DNA of 60,636 bases from NCBI GenBank assembly GCA_937934295.1, contig CALHAI010000005.1:183272-243907 (forward strand), given 5' to 3'. Source of the stretch: an uncultured Blastocatellia bacterium (GTDB lineage: Bacteria; Acidobacteriota; Blastocatellia; HR10). The stretch's first letter is position 1; every line of letters starts with the position of its first letter. Below, one piece after another: positions 1-7,751 of the stretch. Under the pieces are notes generated by a model. That model did no database searches and had not been told where the DNA came from. It was given only the letters and a program-made list of their open reading frames with translations. The translations under genes and the position numbers were made by a program.

Positions 1-83
1 ACGAACGACACTGCGGACGGTGCCACGACGGACGCACGTCCTTCAGCGTGAAGGAAGAATGCACGGCGTGTCATCGGCCGTAG
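1..83 (+). CDS. C-terminal end of a multihaem c-type cytochrome (partial)
   Basis: The frame starting at base 3 reads to a TAG at 81-83 and contains two haem-c attachment motifs, CGRCH and CTACH, separated by a short Lys/Glu-containing linker. This spacing and the very C-terminal position resemble the end of c3/c7-type low-potential multihaem cytochromes, which are periplasmic electron carriers. The 5' part lies outside the window, so length, haem number and signal peptide are unknown. The stop is 16 bases before the start of the histidine kinase, which itself carries haem motifs, so the two genes are probably co-transcribed. Seen: motifs and stop. Inferred: family and partnership. Confidence 0.7.
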   Translation, partial: ERHCGRCHDGRTSFSVKEECTACHRP

Positions 84-99
84 ACAAGGAGGCGAGAAC

Positions 100-1800
100 G
101 TGTTCGCACGCGGTTGGCACCGATGGATGTCGAGCGTGAGCGTGAAGCTGGCCATCTGGCTCATCGCGAGCATGGCGCTCGTCTTCTCGCTTCTGGGGTA
201 TCAAACCCTTCGCCTGCACAAGCGCGATCTCGAACGGATGACCATCATGAGCGCCGACCGCACGAGCGACGTCATCAAGCGGGGACTTCGCTACAGCATG
301 CTGCAGAACCACCGTGATGAGATCTACCACACGCTCCTCACCATCGGCGCACAGCCTGGCATTCACAAGATTCGCATCTTCGACAAGGAGGGGCGGATCA
401 GCTTCTCCACCGACGCGCGCGAGATGAATACGTTCGTGGACAAGCGGGCCGAGGCCTGCTACGCCTGCCATGCGCAGGAACAACCGCTCGCTCGATTGGA
501 GCGTCCGGACCGCGTCCGCGTGTATGTGGGGGATCGCGGGGAGCGCATCCTGGGTCTCATCAATCCCATCGAGAATGAGCCCGGATGCTACACGGCCTTG
601 TGCCACGCCCACTTGCCGACGCAATCCGTGCTCGGCGTGCTGGACGTGACGCTCTCGCTCGCGCCGGTGGATGCGGCCATCGCCGAAGGGCAACGTCAGC
701 TCTTCTGGCTCTTTCTGGGGAGCATCCTCTTTGTCGCTCTGGTCGTCGTGGTCGCCACCGTGACGATGATCCACGTCCCGATCAGACACCTGAAGAAAGG
801 GACCAGGCGCGTCGCGGCCGGCGATCTCGATTACAAAATCTCCCTCACTTCGCGCGATGAGCTCGGGGAGCTGGCGACCTCCTTCAACGAGATGACCAAA
901 GAGCTGAAGCGCGCCCACGAAGAGGTGACGAGTTGGGCGCGGACCTTGGAGGAGCGCGTGGCCGAGAAGACGGCCGAACTGCAGCGCACGCACGAGCAGA
1001 TGATGCACGCCGAGCGCATGGCCTCCATCGGGAAGCTCGCGGCCATCGTCGCCCATGAGATCAACAACCCCTTGTCCGGCATTCTCACGACGGCGAAACT
1101 CCTGATCAAGAAGATGGGGGATCACGGGCTCTCGGCCGAGGATCTCCCGAGCGTGCGCCAATATCTGGAGTTAATCGCCAGCGAGTCGGCTCGCTGCGGG
1201 GAGATCGTGAAGGACCTCTTGCGATTCGTGCGCCCCTCGCACACCCGCTTTCAACCGCATGACCTCAACGAACTCATCCAGCAATCGCTGCGCTTGATCC
1301 AACACAAGATCGAATTGATGAGCGTGCAGATCGATGTCCAGCTCGATCCTACCATCCCCCCCCTTGTTTGCGATGGGCCGCAGATCCGACAAGCTTTGGT
1401 CGCGCTCCTCATCAATGCCTGCGAAGCGATGCGGCCGGAGGAGGGCGTGCTCACGGTCCGCTCGCGATTCCTCTCTGAGGCCCAACAGGTCGAGATCGCG
1501 ATCTGCGACAACGGCATCGGCATGGATGAGGAGACGCAGCGGCACATCTTCGAGCCGTTCTTCACGACCAAAGAGAAGGAGGGGAGCCTCGGCCTCGGCC
1601 TCCCGGTCGTGCTCAGCATCCTCCACCGACACGGCGGGGAGATCCACGTGCAATCGGCGCTCGGGCAAGGGACGACCTTCACGCTCCGCCTGCCGCTGGT
1701 GCCTCCGCCCCCCGCGGAGGAACAGTCCGACCCCACCTCCGATGTGGCCCGCGGCGCCGTCTCGGGCGATGAGAGTCAGAGCGGGAGGCACAGCATATGA
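100..1800 (+). CDS. Membrane histidine kinase with c-type haem motifs in the periplasmic sensor domain
   Basis: A 566-residue sensor kinase starting at GTG, chosen because AAGGAGG lies at 86-92. The order is: membrane segment (about 17-34), periplasmic domain (35-200), second membrane segment (203-223), HAMP (224-275), dimerisation helix with phospho-acceptor His319 in AHEINNP, and an ATPase domain with N, G1 (DNGIGMD, about 470-476) and G2 (GLGLP, about 498-502) boxes. The sensor domain holds CYACH at 120-124 and an atypical C-X4-CH at 163-169, patterns used for covalent haem c binding. The downstream response regulator overlaps by 4 bases. It probably senses redox state, O2/NO or electron flux through haem; the ligand is not deducible. 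The roughly 35-residue tail is low complexity. Confidence 0.9.
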   Translation: MFARGWHRWMSSVSVKLAIWLIASMALVFSLLGYQTLRLHKRDLERMTIMSADRTSDVIKRGLRYSMLQNHRDEIYHTLLTIGAQPGIHKIRIFDKEGRISFSTDAREMNTFVDKRAEACYACHAQEQPLARLERPDRVRVYVGDRGERILGLINPIENEPGCYTALCHAHLPTQSVLGVLDVTLSLAPVDAAIAEGQRQLFWLFLGSILFVALVVVVATVTMIHVPIRHLKKGTRRVAAGDLDYKISLTSRDELGELATSFNEMTKELKRAHEEVTSWARTLEERVAEKTAELQRTHEQMMHAERMASIGKLAAIVAHEINNPLSGILTTAKLLIKKMGDHGLSAEDLPSVRQYLELIASESARCGEIVKDLLRFVRPSHTRFQPHDLNELIQQSLRLIQHKIELMSVQIDVQLDPTIPPLVCDGPQIRQALVALLINACEAMRPEEGVLTVRSRFLSEAQQVEIAICDNGIGMDEETQRHIFEPFFTTKEKEGSLGLGLPVVLSILHRHGGEIHVQSALGQGTTFTLRLPLVPPPPAEEQSDPTSDVARGAVSGDESQSGRHSI

Positions 1801-3158
1801 CGGTGCCCAAGAACAAAATTCGCATTTTGATCGTGGACGACGAGGCCATCGTGCGGGAATCCCTGGGGGATTGGTTCCGCGAGGAGGGATACGTGGTGGA
1901 CGTTGCCGGATCGGGGAAAGAGACCTTGCAGAAGTTGGCCGAATCGAGCTACGACATCTTCCTCATTGACATCAAGATGCCCCAGATGGATGGCTTGCAG
2001 TTGCAACGGCGCATCCGGGAGATCGCCCCCAATGCGGCCATCATCATCATGACGGCCTATGCGTCGGTTGAGACAGCCGTCGAGGCGATGAAGCAGGGCG
2101 CGTATGATTACATCGTGAAGCCCTTCGATCCCGATCAGTTGGCGCATATCATCCGAAATGCCGTCGAGCGAAAGCAATTGGTCGCCGAGAACATCCGGCT
2201 GCGCGAACGCCTCCAGGAGATGGAGCTGTTTCACGAGATCATTGGGCAGAGCCCGGCCATTCAACGTGTGCTCGAGCAGATCCGACTCGTCGCCATGTCG
2301 GATACAACAGTCCTCATCCGCGGAGAGAGTGGGACGGGAAAGGAGTTGGTCGCCCGCGCGATTCATGCCAATAGTCCCCGTCGGTACATGCCGATTGTGA
2401 TCGTCAACTGTGGCGCCCTGGCCGAGGGGGTGATCGAGAGCGAGCTGTTCGGACACGAGAAGGGGGCGTTCACCGGCGCTCACTATCGGCGCAAGGGGAA
2501 ATTCGAGTTGGCCGACGGAGGGACGCTCTTTCTGGACGAAATTGGGGACATCAGCCTCAAGACGCAAGTCGATCTGCTCCGCGTCCTCGAAGAGAAGAAG
2601 ATCTTCCGCGTCGGGGGGAATACGCCCATCCCCGTGGACTTCCGCCTCATCGCGGCGACGAACAAAGACTTGGAAGCCATGGTCGCCGAAGGGAGGTTCC
2701 GAGAGGACCTCTACTACCGGATCAACGTCTTCTCCATCACGATCCCCCCGCTGCGCGAGCGACGGGAGGATCTTCCCCTTCTGGCCGAACATTTTCTCAA
2801 GAAGTTCGCGCGGAGCATGAATAAGCCGGTCCACGGCATCTCGACGGCGGCGATGGCGTTGCTGCAGCAGTACGATTGGCCAGGAAACGTACGCGAGCTG
2901 CAGAACGCCATCGAACGCGCCGTGCTCGTCTGCCGCGGGCGCGAGATTCAGCCGGAAGACTTGCCCCTTCAGGTGAACGAGGCGCGGGAGTCCGCCGCCG
3001 GGAGAACACTCGCCGACGTCGAGCGGCAACATATCGCGCGGATCCTGCAGGAGACGAAGTGGAACATCTCGCAAGCCGCTCGCTTGCTCGGCATTGATCG
3101 CGTGACGCTCTACAATAAGATTCGGAAGTATCAGCTCAAGCCCGATTCGCTGCGATGA
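1797..3158 (+). CDS. NtrC-family sigma-54-dependent response regulator
   Basis: 453 residues: a receiver domain (about 8-122, acidic pocket D14/D15, phospho-acceptor D58, conserved K108), an AAA+ domain with Walker A GESGTGKE (176-183), the sigma-54 contact loop GAFTGA (223-228) and Walker B around 244-248, then a Fis-type helix-turn-helix (about 422-441). Its ATG overlaps the kinase stop (ATGA), so the pair is a translationally coupled two-component system. The intact GAFTGA loop means it should activate RpoN promoters. I looked for -24/-12 sequences by eye and found no convincing one, so its targets are unknown. They could include the cytochrome genes on either side. Confidence 0.95.
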   Translation: MTVPKNKIRILIVDDEAIVRESLGDWFREEGYVVDVAGSGKETLQKLAESSYDIFLIDIKMPQMDGLQLQRRIREIAPNAAIIIMTAYASVETAVEAMKQGAYDYIVKPFDPDQLAHIIRNAVERKQLVAENIRLRERLQEMELFHEIIGQSPAIQRVLEQIRLVAMSDTTVLIRGESGTGKELVARAIHANSPRRYMPIVIVNCGALAEGVIESELFGHEKGAFTGAHYRRKGKFELADGGTLFLDEIGDISLKTQVDLLRVLEEKKIFRVGGNTPIPVDFRLIAATNKDLEAMVAEGRFREDLYYRINVFSITIPPLRERREDLPLLAEHFLKKFARSMNKPVHGISTAAMALLQQYDWPGNVRELQNAIERAVLVCRGREIQPEDLPLQVNEARESAAGRTLADVERQHIARILQETKWNISQAARLLGIDRVTLYNKIRKYQLKPDSLR

Positions 3159-3170
3159 TGGGGAGAGGCT

Positions 3171-3752
3171 GTGTCGCGCGCGCTCATCGAGCTGGTGCCG
3201 ATCGGAGATGTGGACATGGAAGTCCTCGACTTCCTCGCTCTCGTCTTACCGGAAGCGCTGCCCGTCTTCTGCCGGATTCGGAATCACCCGGTCGAGCTGG
3301 AGGCCGCCTATCAGCCCCTCCGGCAGCAGTATCATTCGACGGCACTGCTCGCCCAGCTGGTGCGGAGTCATCACAATCCCGCGGCGAAGGTCCTCGGCGT
3401 GACGGACGTGGACCTGTTCATCCCCATCTTCACGTTCGTCTTCGGGGAGGCACAGCTTGGAGGAACGGCGGCCGTGCTCTCCGTCCACCGCCTCGATCAG
3501 CGGTTTTACGGATTGCCGGAGGATCGTCGGCTCTTTCTCGAGCGATGTGAGAAGGAAGCCCTCCACGAACTGGGCCACACGTTCGGTCTCGTTCACTGTT
3601 CGGAGTTCGAATGCGTCATGCACTTCTCGAATTCCATCGAACATGTGGACTTGAAATCGAATGCTTTCTGCGCCGCGTGCGGGCGCATCGTTCAGGACGC
3701 CATCGCCCGTTTGGCGAGCGCGGCGAAGACGTCCGGACGACGCCCCACATGA
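3171..3752 (+). CDS. amzA: Archaemetzincin-type zinc metalloprotease
   Basis: 193 residues with the archaemetzincin signature: HELGHTFGLVH (132-142; three catalytic zinc histidines and Glu133), Cys143, Cys148 followed by Met150, and CAAC (167-170). Those four cysteines are the second structural zinc site of the family. The usual archaeal/bacterial length is about 180, so it is complete. It starts at GTG after GGGGAGAGG, 12 bases behind the response regulator. No signal peptide is visible, so it is probably cytoplasmic, as other family members are. The physiological substrate of the family is not established. Position suggests membership in the same operon as the two-component system. Confidence 0.92.
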   Translation: MSRALIELVPIGDVDMEVLDFLALVLPEALPVFCRIRNHPVELEAAYQPLRQQYHSTALLAQLVRSHHNPAAKVLGVTDVDLFIPIFTFVFGEAQLGGTAAVLSVHRLDQRFYGLPEDRRLFLERCEKEALHELGHTFGLVHCSEFECVMHFSNSIEHVDLKSNAFCAACGRIVQDAIARLASAAKTSGRRPT

Positions 3753-3772
3753 GGCACGATGAGGAGAAGGAC

Positions 3773-4156
3773 ATGCGAGAAGTCGAATTGGTTCGCGTAC
3801 TGCTGGAGCGCCTTTGGGAAGCGCTCGCTTCCGATCCGCATCGAAAGATCGCCAGCGTGCGAGTGCGGCTGGGGATCGGATGCGCCGCTCCCGAACGCTT
3901 TCGCATGGTCTTCGAGCGCTTGACGCGGGGCACTCCGGCTGAAGCCGCGCACCTGGAGATGGACATCATCCCGATGACTTTTCGATGCACGTTGTGCCAT
4001 CATACGTTCCATTCCGAAGAGGTGCTCGGCGAATGCCCGCGCTGCGGAGCGCTCGGCGGGGAGGTGCTCGGCGGGGAGGAGTTCGCTCTCGTGGATGTCC
4101 GCCTGAAGAGCGCGGAGGACGCAACCGTGAATTCCCTCAACGCTCCGCGATCGTGA
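3773..4156 (+). CDS. HypA-like zinc-ribbon protein lacking the nickel-binding MHE N-terminus
   Basis: 127 residues ending in a HypA-type zinc domain: CTLC (72-75) and CPRC (88-91), preceded by an alpha/beta domain with the HypA layout. Canonical HypA begins Met-His-Glu, and His2 is a nickel ligand; here the sequence is MREVEL, with Arg in that position. The start was chosen by homology to the family N-terminus and by AGGAGAAGG just upstream. An alternative ATG at 3749 overlaps the amzA stop (ATGA) and would add 8 residues. No hydrogenase or urease gene is in the window. It may be a nickel chaperone with altered binding, or a family member with another role. Confidence 0.75.
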   Translation: MREVELVRVLLERLWEALASDPHRKIASVRVRLGIGCAAPERFRMVFERLTRGTPAEAAHLEMDIIPMTFRCTLCHHTFHSEEVLGECPRCGALGGEVLGGEEFALVDVRLKSAEDATVNSLNAPRS

Positions 4157-4162
4157 GGCCCC

Positions 4163-5098
4163 TCACGCGCGCGAAGGCTCGAGAGCCTCAACGTCGCTCA
4201 TGAGCATCCCGAGCGCGATCGAGAGGAGTTTCGCCTCCGCGCGATCCGAGCGCGAGGGGATCAGAACCGGCACGGCCGCTCCGACGGCCACGTGCGCGAC
4301 GCGCCGCCCGGCGAAATAGATCACGCTCTTGGCCAAGATATTAGCGACCTCGATGTTCGGGCAGACGAGAATATCGGCCTGACCGGCGACGGCGGACGTC
4401 ACCCCCTTGATCGCCGCCGATTCCGGGGAGATGGCGAGATCGAGTGAGAGCGGTCCTTCGATCACGCACTCGGGGATTTGCCCGCGTTCGCTCATCTTCG
4501 CGAGGATGGCCGCTTCCAGAGTCGAGGGCAGCGCCGGATGGACCTTCTCCGTCGCCGAGAGCACAGCGACGCGGGGTCGCTCCCACCCCAAGGCGCGAGC
4601 CACGGTGACGGCATTCCGAATGATCTCGACCTTCTGCGAGAGATCGGGATGGGGGATGACCCCCCCATCAGTGATCATGCGCATCCGATACGGCTCATGC
4701 ATCGCGTCCTCAAAGAGCAGCACATCGCTCAATACGCGACCGGTGCGCACTCCTTCTTGGGGATCGAGGACCGCTTTGAGGAACGTGCCCGTATCGAGAG
4801 AGCCCTTGAGCAGAATCCCCCCGTGCTGGCGGGCAACAGCGACAGCCCGACCGACAGCTTCCTCCGGCGTCTGCGCCGGGATCACACGTGCTGCGGGGAT
4901 CGCCGGCAGGCCGAGTGCACGCGCCGTGGCCTGAAGGCGATCTGGGTCTCCGACGAGTACCCCCTCGACGGGCAGGCGCGATTCCGCCTCCACAATGGCC
5001 TCCAGCGCCGAGCGGTTCTCAGCACCGGCGACGATGACGCGCCGCCGAGGGAGAGATCGAGCCCGTTCCAGAAGCTCATCCAAGTGCGTGATCGGCAT
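4163..5098 (-). CDS. ptb: Phosphate butyryltransferase
   Basis: 311 residues from the ATG at 5098 (a longer in-frame start would run into buk). It belongs to the phosphate acetyl/butyryltransferase fold family, with the conserved C-terminal stretch reading PNIEVANILAK and AVPVLIPSRSD. The size is right for Ptb (about 300) rather than Pta. It converts butyryl-CoA plus phosphate to butyryl phosphate and CoA. It lies 5 bases downstream of buk, the kinase that uses its product, so the pair forms a two-gene operon. Convergent with hypA (6-base gap). Substrate could include branched-chain acyl-CoAs, as in some Ptb enzymes. Confidence 0.88.
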   Translation of the reverse strand: MPITHLDELLERARSLPRRRVIVAGAENRSALEAIVEAESRLPVEGVLVGDPDRLQATARALGLPAIPAARVIPAQTPEEAVGRAVAVARQHGGILLKGSLDTGTFLKAVLDPQEGVRTGRVLSDVLLFEDAMHEPYRMRMITDGGVIPHPDLSQKVEIIRNAVTVARALGWERPRVAVLSATEKVHPALPSTLEAAILAKMSERGQIPECVIEGPLSLDLAISPESAAIKGVTSAVAGQADILVCPNIEVANILAKSVIYFAGRRVAHVAVGAAVPVLIPSRSDRAEAKLLSIALGMLMSDVEALEPSRA

Positions 5099-5103
5099 AC
5101 GAC

Positions 5104-6165
5104 TCAAGCATACTCCTTCAAGGGCTCTTCCCCCGTGAGCGCGCGCCACGCGCCCTCAGCCATCGCCCGCATCTCCCACTCCTCGGGCAGGACGACGACC
5201 TCGGCGATGAACGCCACGCGCTCGCGAATCCAATCGGTCAGGAGCGCTGAGCGCGCTAAGCTTCCGGTCAAAAGAACGGCATCGACGCGACCGCGCAGCA
5301 CAGTCGCCATCGCGCCGATCTCCTTCGCGATCTGATAGGCCATGGCCTCGTAAACCTCGCGCGCATAGGTGTCCCCTTCGGCGATGCGCCGTTCCACCTC
5401 GGTCGCCTCGTTCGTTCCCAAATACGCGACGAGTCCACCGCGCCCCATGACCAAGCGACGCATCTCCGACTCGGTGAACCGTCCCGAGAAACAGAGCGCG
5501 ATGAAGGGCTGAAGCGGAAGCCCACCTGTCCGCTCCGGCGAGAACGGGCCGTCGCTGGAGGCATCGTTCACATCCACGATGCGCCCACCTCTGACGGCAG
5601 CCACGGAGATCCCCCCACCCAGATGAGCGATGACCAAATGCGTTTCCGAGAGCGGCTTTCCCAAACGCGCAGCCATGGCTTTTGCCGCGGCATGCAGGCT
5701 GAGGGCATGCGAGAGGCTCCGCCGCTCAATAAGCGGATGGCCGGAATAGCGCGCCAAGGGCTCAAACTCGTCCACCGAGACCGGATCCACGACAACGGCC
5801 ACTGCGCCCCATCGCGCGGCGAACTCCCAAGCGAGCGCGCATCCGAGATTGGAGGGATGCTCGCCCTGAACGCCGCGGCGCGCGTCCTCCAACATGCGCT
5901 CGGTGACACGATAGACGCCACCCTCAACGGGCTTCAGAAGCCCCCCACGACCGACGACGACGGCGACCCCTTCGCCGCGTTCTCCCCACTGGTCAAGGAC
6001 CCGCGCGATCACTTCCCGCCGCCACGGGAGTTGTTCCCATAAGGTGGCAAATCGCTCCAGCTCTTCGATCCGATGAACGATCGTCTCCTCTCGCAACAAG
6101 CGCTCGTCCTCAAAGAGCGCGATCTTGGTCGAAGTCGCTCCGGGATTAATGGCGAAGATCTTCAT
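5104..6165 (-). CDS. buk: Butyrate kinase
   Basis: 353 residues, the usual length of butyrate kinase. The N-terminus INPGATSTKIALFEDE is the phosphate-binding motif of the acetate/butyrate kinase (ASKHA) family, and HLGGGISVAAV (about 180-190) is the second family motif. It interconverts butyryl phosphate plus ADP and butyrate plus ATP. TGGAGGAAGG precedes the ATG. The order buk-ptb is the reverse of the common clostridial order. Together with the thiolase, dehydrogenase and crotonase genes at 10.3-14.7 kb it implies butyrate formation or use; no butyryl-CoA dehydrogenase is in the window. Confidence 0.92.
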   Translation of the reverse strand: MKIFAINPGATSTKIALFEDERLLREETIVHRIEELERFATLWEQLPWRREVIARVLDQWGERGEGVAVVVGRGGLLKPVEGGVYRVTERMLEDARRGVQGEHPSNLGCALAWEFAARWGAVAVVVDPVSVDEFEPLARYSGHPLIERRSLSHALSLHAAAKAMAARLGKPLSETHLVIAHLGGGISVAAVRGGRIVDVNDASSDGPFSPERTGGLPLQPFIALCFSGRFTESEMRRLVMGRGGLVAYLGTNEATEVERRIAEGDTYAREVYEAMAYQIAKEIGAMATVLRGRVDAVLLTGSLARSALLTDWIRERVAFIAEVVVLPEEWEMRAMAEGAWRALTGEEPLKEYA

Positions 6166-6208
6166 TGCCCTTCCTCCAGGTCCGATCGCGCGCTCAAACC
6201 GTCGCGAC

Positions 6209-7021
6209 CTACTGGCGCAGTCCCGGATAGACCTTCCGCATGAGCCGATCCTTCACCGTCGTCCCTTGCTCGAACGCTCGATCGGCCTTCGCGCGCACGG
6301 GCTCGAAGCGGAAGGCATGCCACTCCCATTTCGCTTCCGCCAAGAGCCGGCGCGCGGCTTCTAAATCCTGAACGTCTCCGGCGACGTCAAGACGCTTCTC
6401 CTGAGCGGCTTCGATGAGACGACTCGCCCAGATGAGCACGCCGTTAGCTCGACTGAGGCTCAGCAGCGTCTCCTGCGCGCTCTTGAGAAGTTGCGGACTC
6501 GGCGGCAACAGTCCGCCTTCAGCCCCATGGCATCGGCTGCAGAGCGCGCCGATGTCGGCGGCGCTTCGGACCGTCGAATTCGCCATGTTAAGATGGCACG
6601 TGCTGCAGAATGGCCCCAAGCCGGCCGAACTGAGCTTCACATGGTGTGCGCTCGCCACATACGCCGCGCGAACCTCCGGATGACACGCCCCACAGGTCTC
6701 CGCTTGATTCTTCCCATGCACGCGGCTCCGCTCATTGGATGGCGGGAATACCCCCCGATGAGCCTCTTGAGCCGTTCGCGCCTGCGAATCCCCGCCATGA
6801 CAGACGTCGCAGGCGACGTCTCTCTCCTTGTGAACCGAGAGGTGCCAATCGTAATAGCGCTGGCTCAGTTCCAACGGCGTTGTGATCCCCTGATGGCAAT
6901 TCACGCACTGGTTCGGCGGCTGAGGTCCGATCCCAAGAGAGGATCCTTCCCCAGAGCGCGCTCCAAGAAGCGCACCCCCGATCCAAAACCCGAGAATGAG
7001 GATAAGGATCCGTCCGCCCAT
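6209..7021 (-). CDS. Periplasmic pentahaem c-type cytochrome
   Basis: 270 residues from the ATG at 7021, which has AAGGAGG upstream and begins a hydrophobic signal/anchor (4-20). Five CxxCH motifs: CVNCH (39-43), CDVCH (71-75), CGACH (110-114), CSTCH (139-143), CSRCH (161-165). Several other histidines (H60, H64, H88, H102, H126, H127) could serve as distal ligands. The last 100 residues carry no haem motif and look helical, similar to the C-terminal helices of nitrite-reductase-type multihaem proteins. The role is probably periplasmic electron transfer; the partner is unknown. The frame stays open for 327 bases upstream, but nothing recognisable is encoded there. Confidence 0.88.
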   Translation of the reverse strand: MGGRILILILGFWIGGALLGARSGEGSSLGIGPQPPNQCVNCHQGITTPLELSQRYYDWHLSVHKERDVACDVCHGGDSQARTAQEAHRGVFPPSNERSRVHGKNQAETCGACHPEVRAAYVASAHHVKLSSAGLGPFCSTCHLNMANSTVRSAADIGALCSRCHGAEGGLLPPSPQLLKSAQETLLSLSRANGVLIWASRLIEAAQEKRLDVAGDVQDLEAARRLLAEAKWEWHAFRFEPVRAKADRAFEQGTTVKDRLMRKVYPGLRQ

Positions 7022-7443
7022 GATCGTTCCTCCTTGCCGAGACGCTGCGGACTTCGTTTCCACGAGCGGGGCGATGTGATCCCACTCCTTCGGCCGAAAT
7101 GAGACGAAGTCCACAACGAAGGCGTTCCGGGGAGGCGGCCAAGAGCGCCGAACGAATGCCGCTGCGCACCTCTTCTTGCCTCCCGCATGCGCTTTGGTCC
7201 CTGCAAAGCCCATTCCCTTCGACCGCACAGTCATTCCTCCCCCAGAGGGGATATAGCAACCCCTGTGCCGAACCTCAAAGATCACCGACCGCTCTTGATA
7301 GGACAGCCAGGCGACTCCCCCTTCGAGAGTTCCAACGATCGCCTCCAACGATGGGCTACGCAGAGCTTGAGGGGACGCCCTTCAGACCGGGAAAAATCCC
7401 ATGCAGTGGGTTAAAAGCCCCGGCACTCACGGCACGTGAGAAG
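7022..7443. other. Intergenic stretch without a recognisable gene
   Basis: About 420 bases between the pentahaem cytochrome and the tRNA promoter. The cytochrome frame is open through most of it on the minus strand, but the conceptual sequence shows no domain, no signal peptide and no match I can recall. A GGGG-TATAGCAA-CCCC stem is visible near 7247-7264. It may be an untranslated leader or a decayed gene. Confidence 0.5.
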
Positions 7444-7468
7444 TCTTCGCCTCCTTGACAGGCGAAGA
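7444..7468 (+). repeat. 9-bp perfect inverted repeat over the tRNA promoter -35 box
   Basis: TCTTCGCCT (7444-7452) and AGGCGAAGA (7460-7468) are exact reverse complements with a 7-base spacer. The spacer and the first base of the right arm contain the -35 hexamer TTGACA (7455-7460). A protein bound here would cover the promoter of the initiator tRNA. It could instead be chance or the relic of a hairpin for an upstream transcript. Confidence 0.55.
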
Positions 7469-7483
7469 GGTGGCCTCTATAAT
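7455..7483 (+). promoter_or_regulatory. Consensus sigma-70 promoter for the initiator tRNA
   Basis: TTGACA (7455-7460), a 17-base spacer and TATAAT (7478-7483) match the consensus at all 12 positions. Transcription would start near 7490, about 13 bases before the mature tRNA. This fits a strong, constitutive stable-RNA promoter. Confidence 0.9.
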
Positions 7484-7502
7484 TTTGCTCCAGAACATCG
7501 GA

Positions 7503-7579
7503 CGCGGGGTGGAGCAGCCTGGAAGCTCGTTGGGCTCATAACCCAAAGGTCGCGGGTTCAAATCCCGCCCCCGCAACCA
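7503..7579 (+). tRNA. Initiator tRNA-fMet (CAT anticodon, CCA encoded)
   Basis: 77 bases fold into a cloverleaf: acceptor strand CGCGGGG pairs with CCCCGCA leaving a C1-A72 mismatch; the anticodon stem carries three consecutive G-C pairs (GGG/CCC) around CTCATAA with anticodon CAT at 7537-7539; the T arm is GCGGG-TTCAAAT-CCCGC. The unpaired position 1-72 and the GGG/CCC pairs are identity features of bacterial initiator tRNA as opposed to elongator tRNA-Met. The 3' CCA is in the DNA (7577-7579). It stands alone, not in a tRNA cluster. Confidence 0.96.
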
Positions 7580-7620
7580 ATTTTTTATCTCCGTAGCGCT
7601 GGATCTCGCGCGTATCTCCT

Positions 7621-7722
7621 TTGAAAACCCCGATCAAAAACGGAACCATCGTCACCGCGAGCGACCTTTACACGGCCGACGTGCTCATCGAGGGAGAGCG
7701 GATCGCTCACGCTGATGGCTGA
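7621..7722 (+). pseudogene. Truncated N-terminus of a dihydropyrimidinase/hydantoinase-like gene
   Basis: A 33-codon frame from TTG to TGA reads like the first strand-turn-strand of the D-hydantoinase family: a Lys-Asn-Gly-Thr-Ile-Val-Thr-Ala segment, then Asp-Leu-Tyr-Thr-Ala-Asp-Val, then Ile-Glu-Gly-Glu-Arg-Ile. After that the frame ends, and the remaining roughly 430 residues, with all metal ligands, are absent. There is no good ribosome-binding site. It starts only 42 bases after the tRNA and ends 30 bases before the end of the convergent TonB receptor gene. The likely explanation is a deletion that removed the rest of a hydantoinase gene. Confidence 0.7.
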
Positions 7723-7751
7723 GCATCGGGCCGGCGCGCGCTTCCATTCGC

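Noticed and set aside
1776..3074. 432-codon open frame antisense to the response regulator
   Set aside because: It mirrors a complete NtrC-type gene. The product is His/Arg/Asp-rich with no domain, as expected from the complement of a GC-rich coding frame.
3773..4156. Hydrogenase maturation cluster based on the HypA-like gene
   Set aside because: No hypB-F or hydrogenase subunit is in the window, and the His2 nickel ligand is absent.
1..4200. Sigma-54 (-24/-12) promoter near the NtrC-family regulator
   Set aside because: A scan by eye for TGGCAC-N5-TTGCA-like sequences gave no site with both GG and GC elements correctly spaced.
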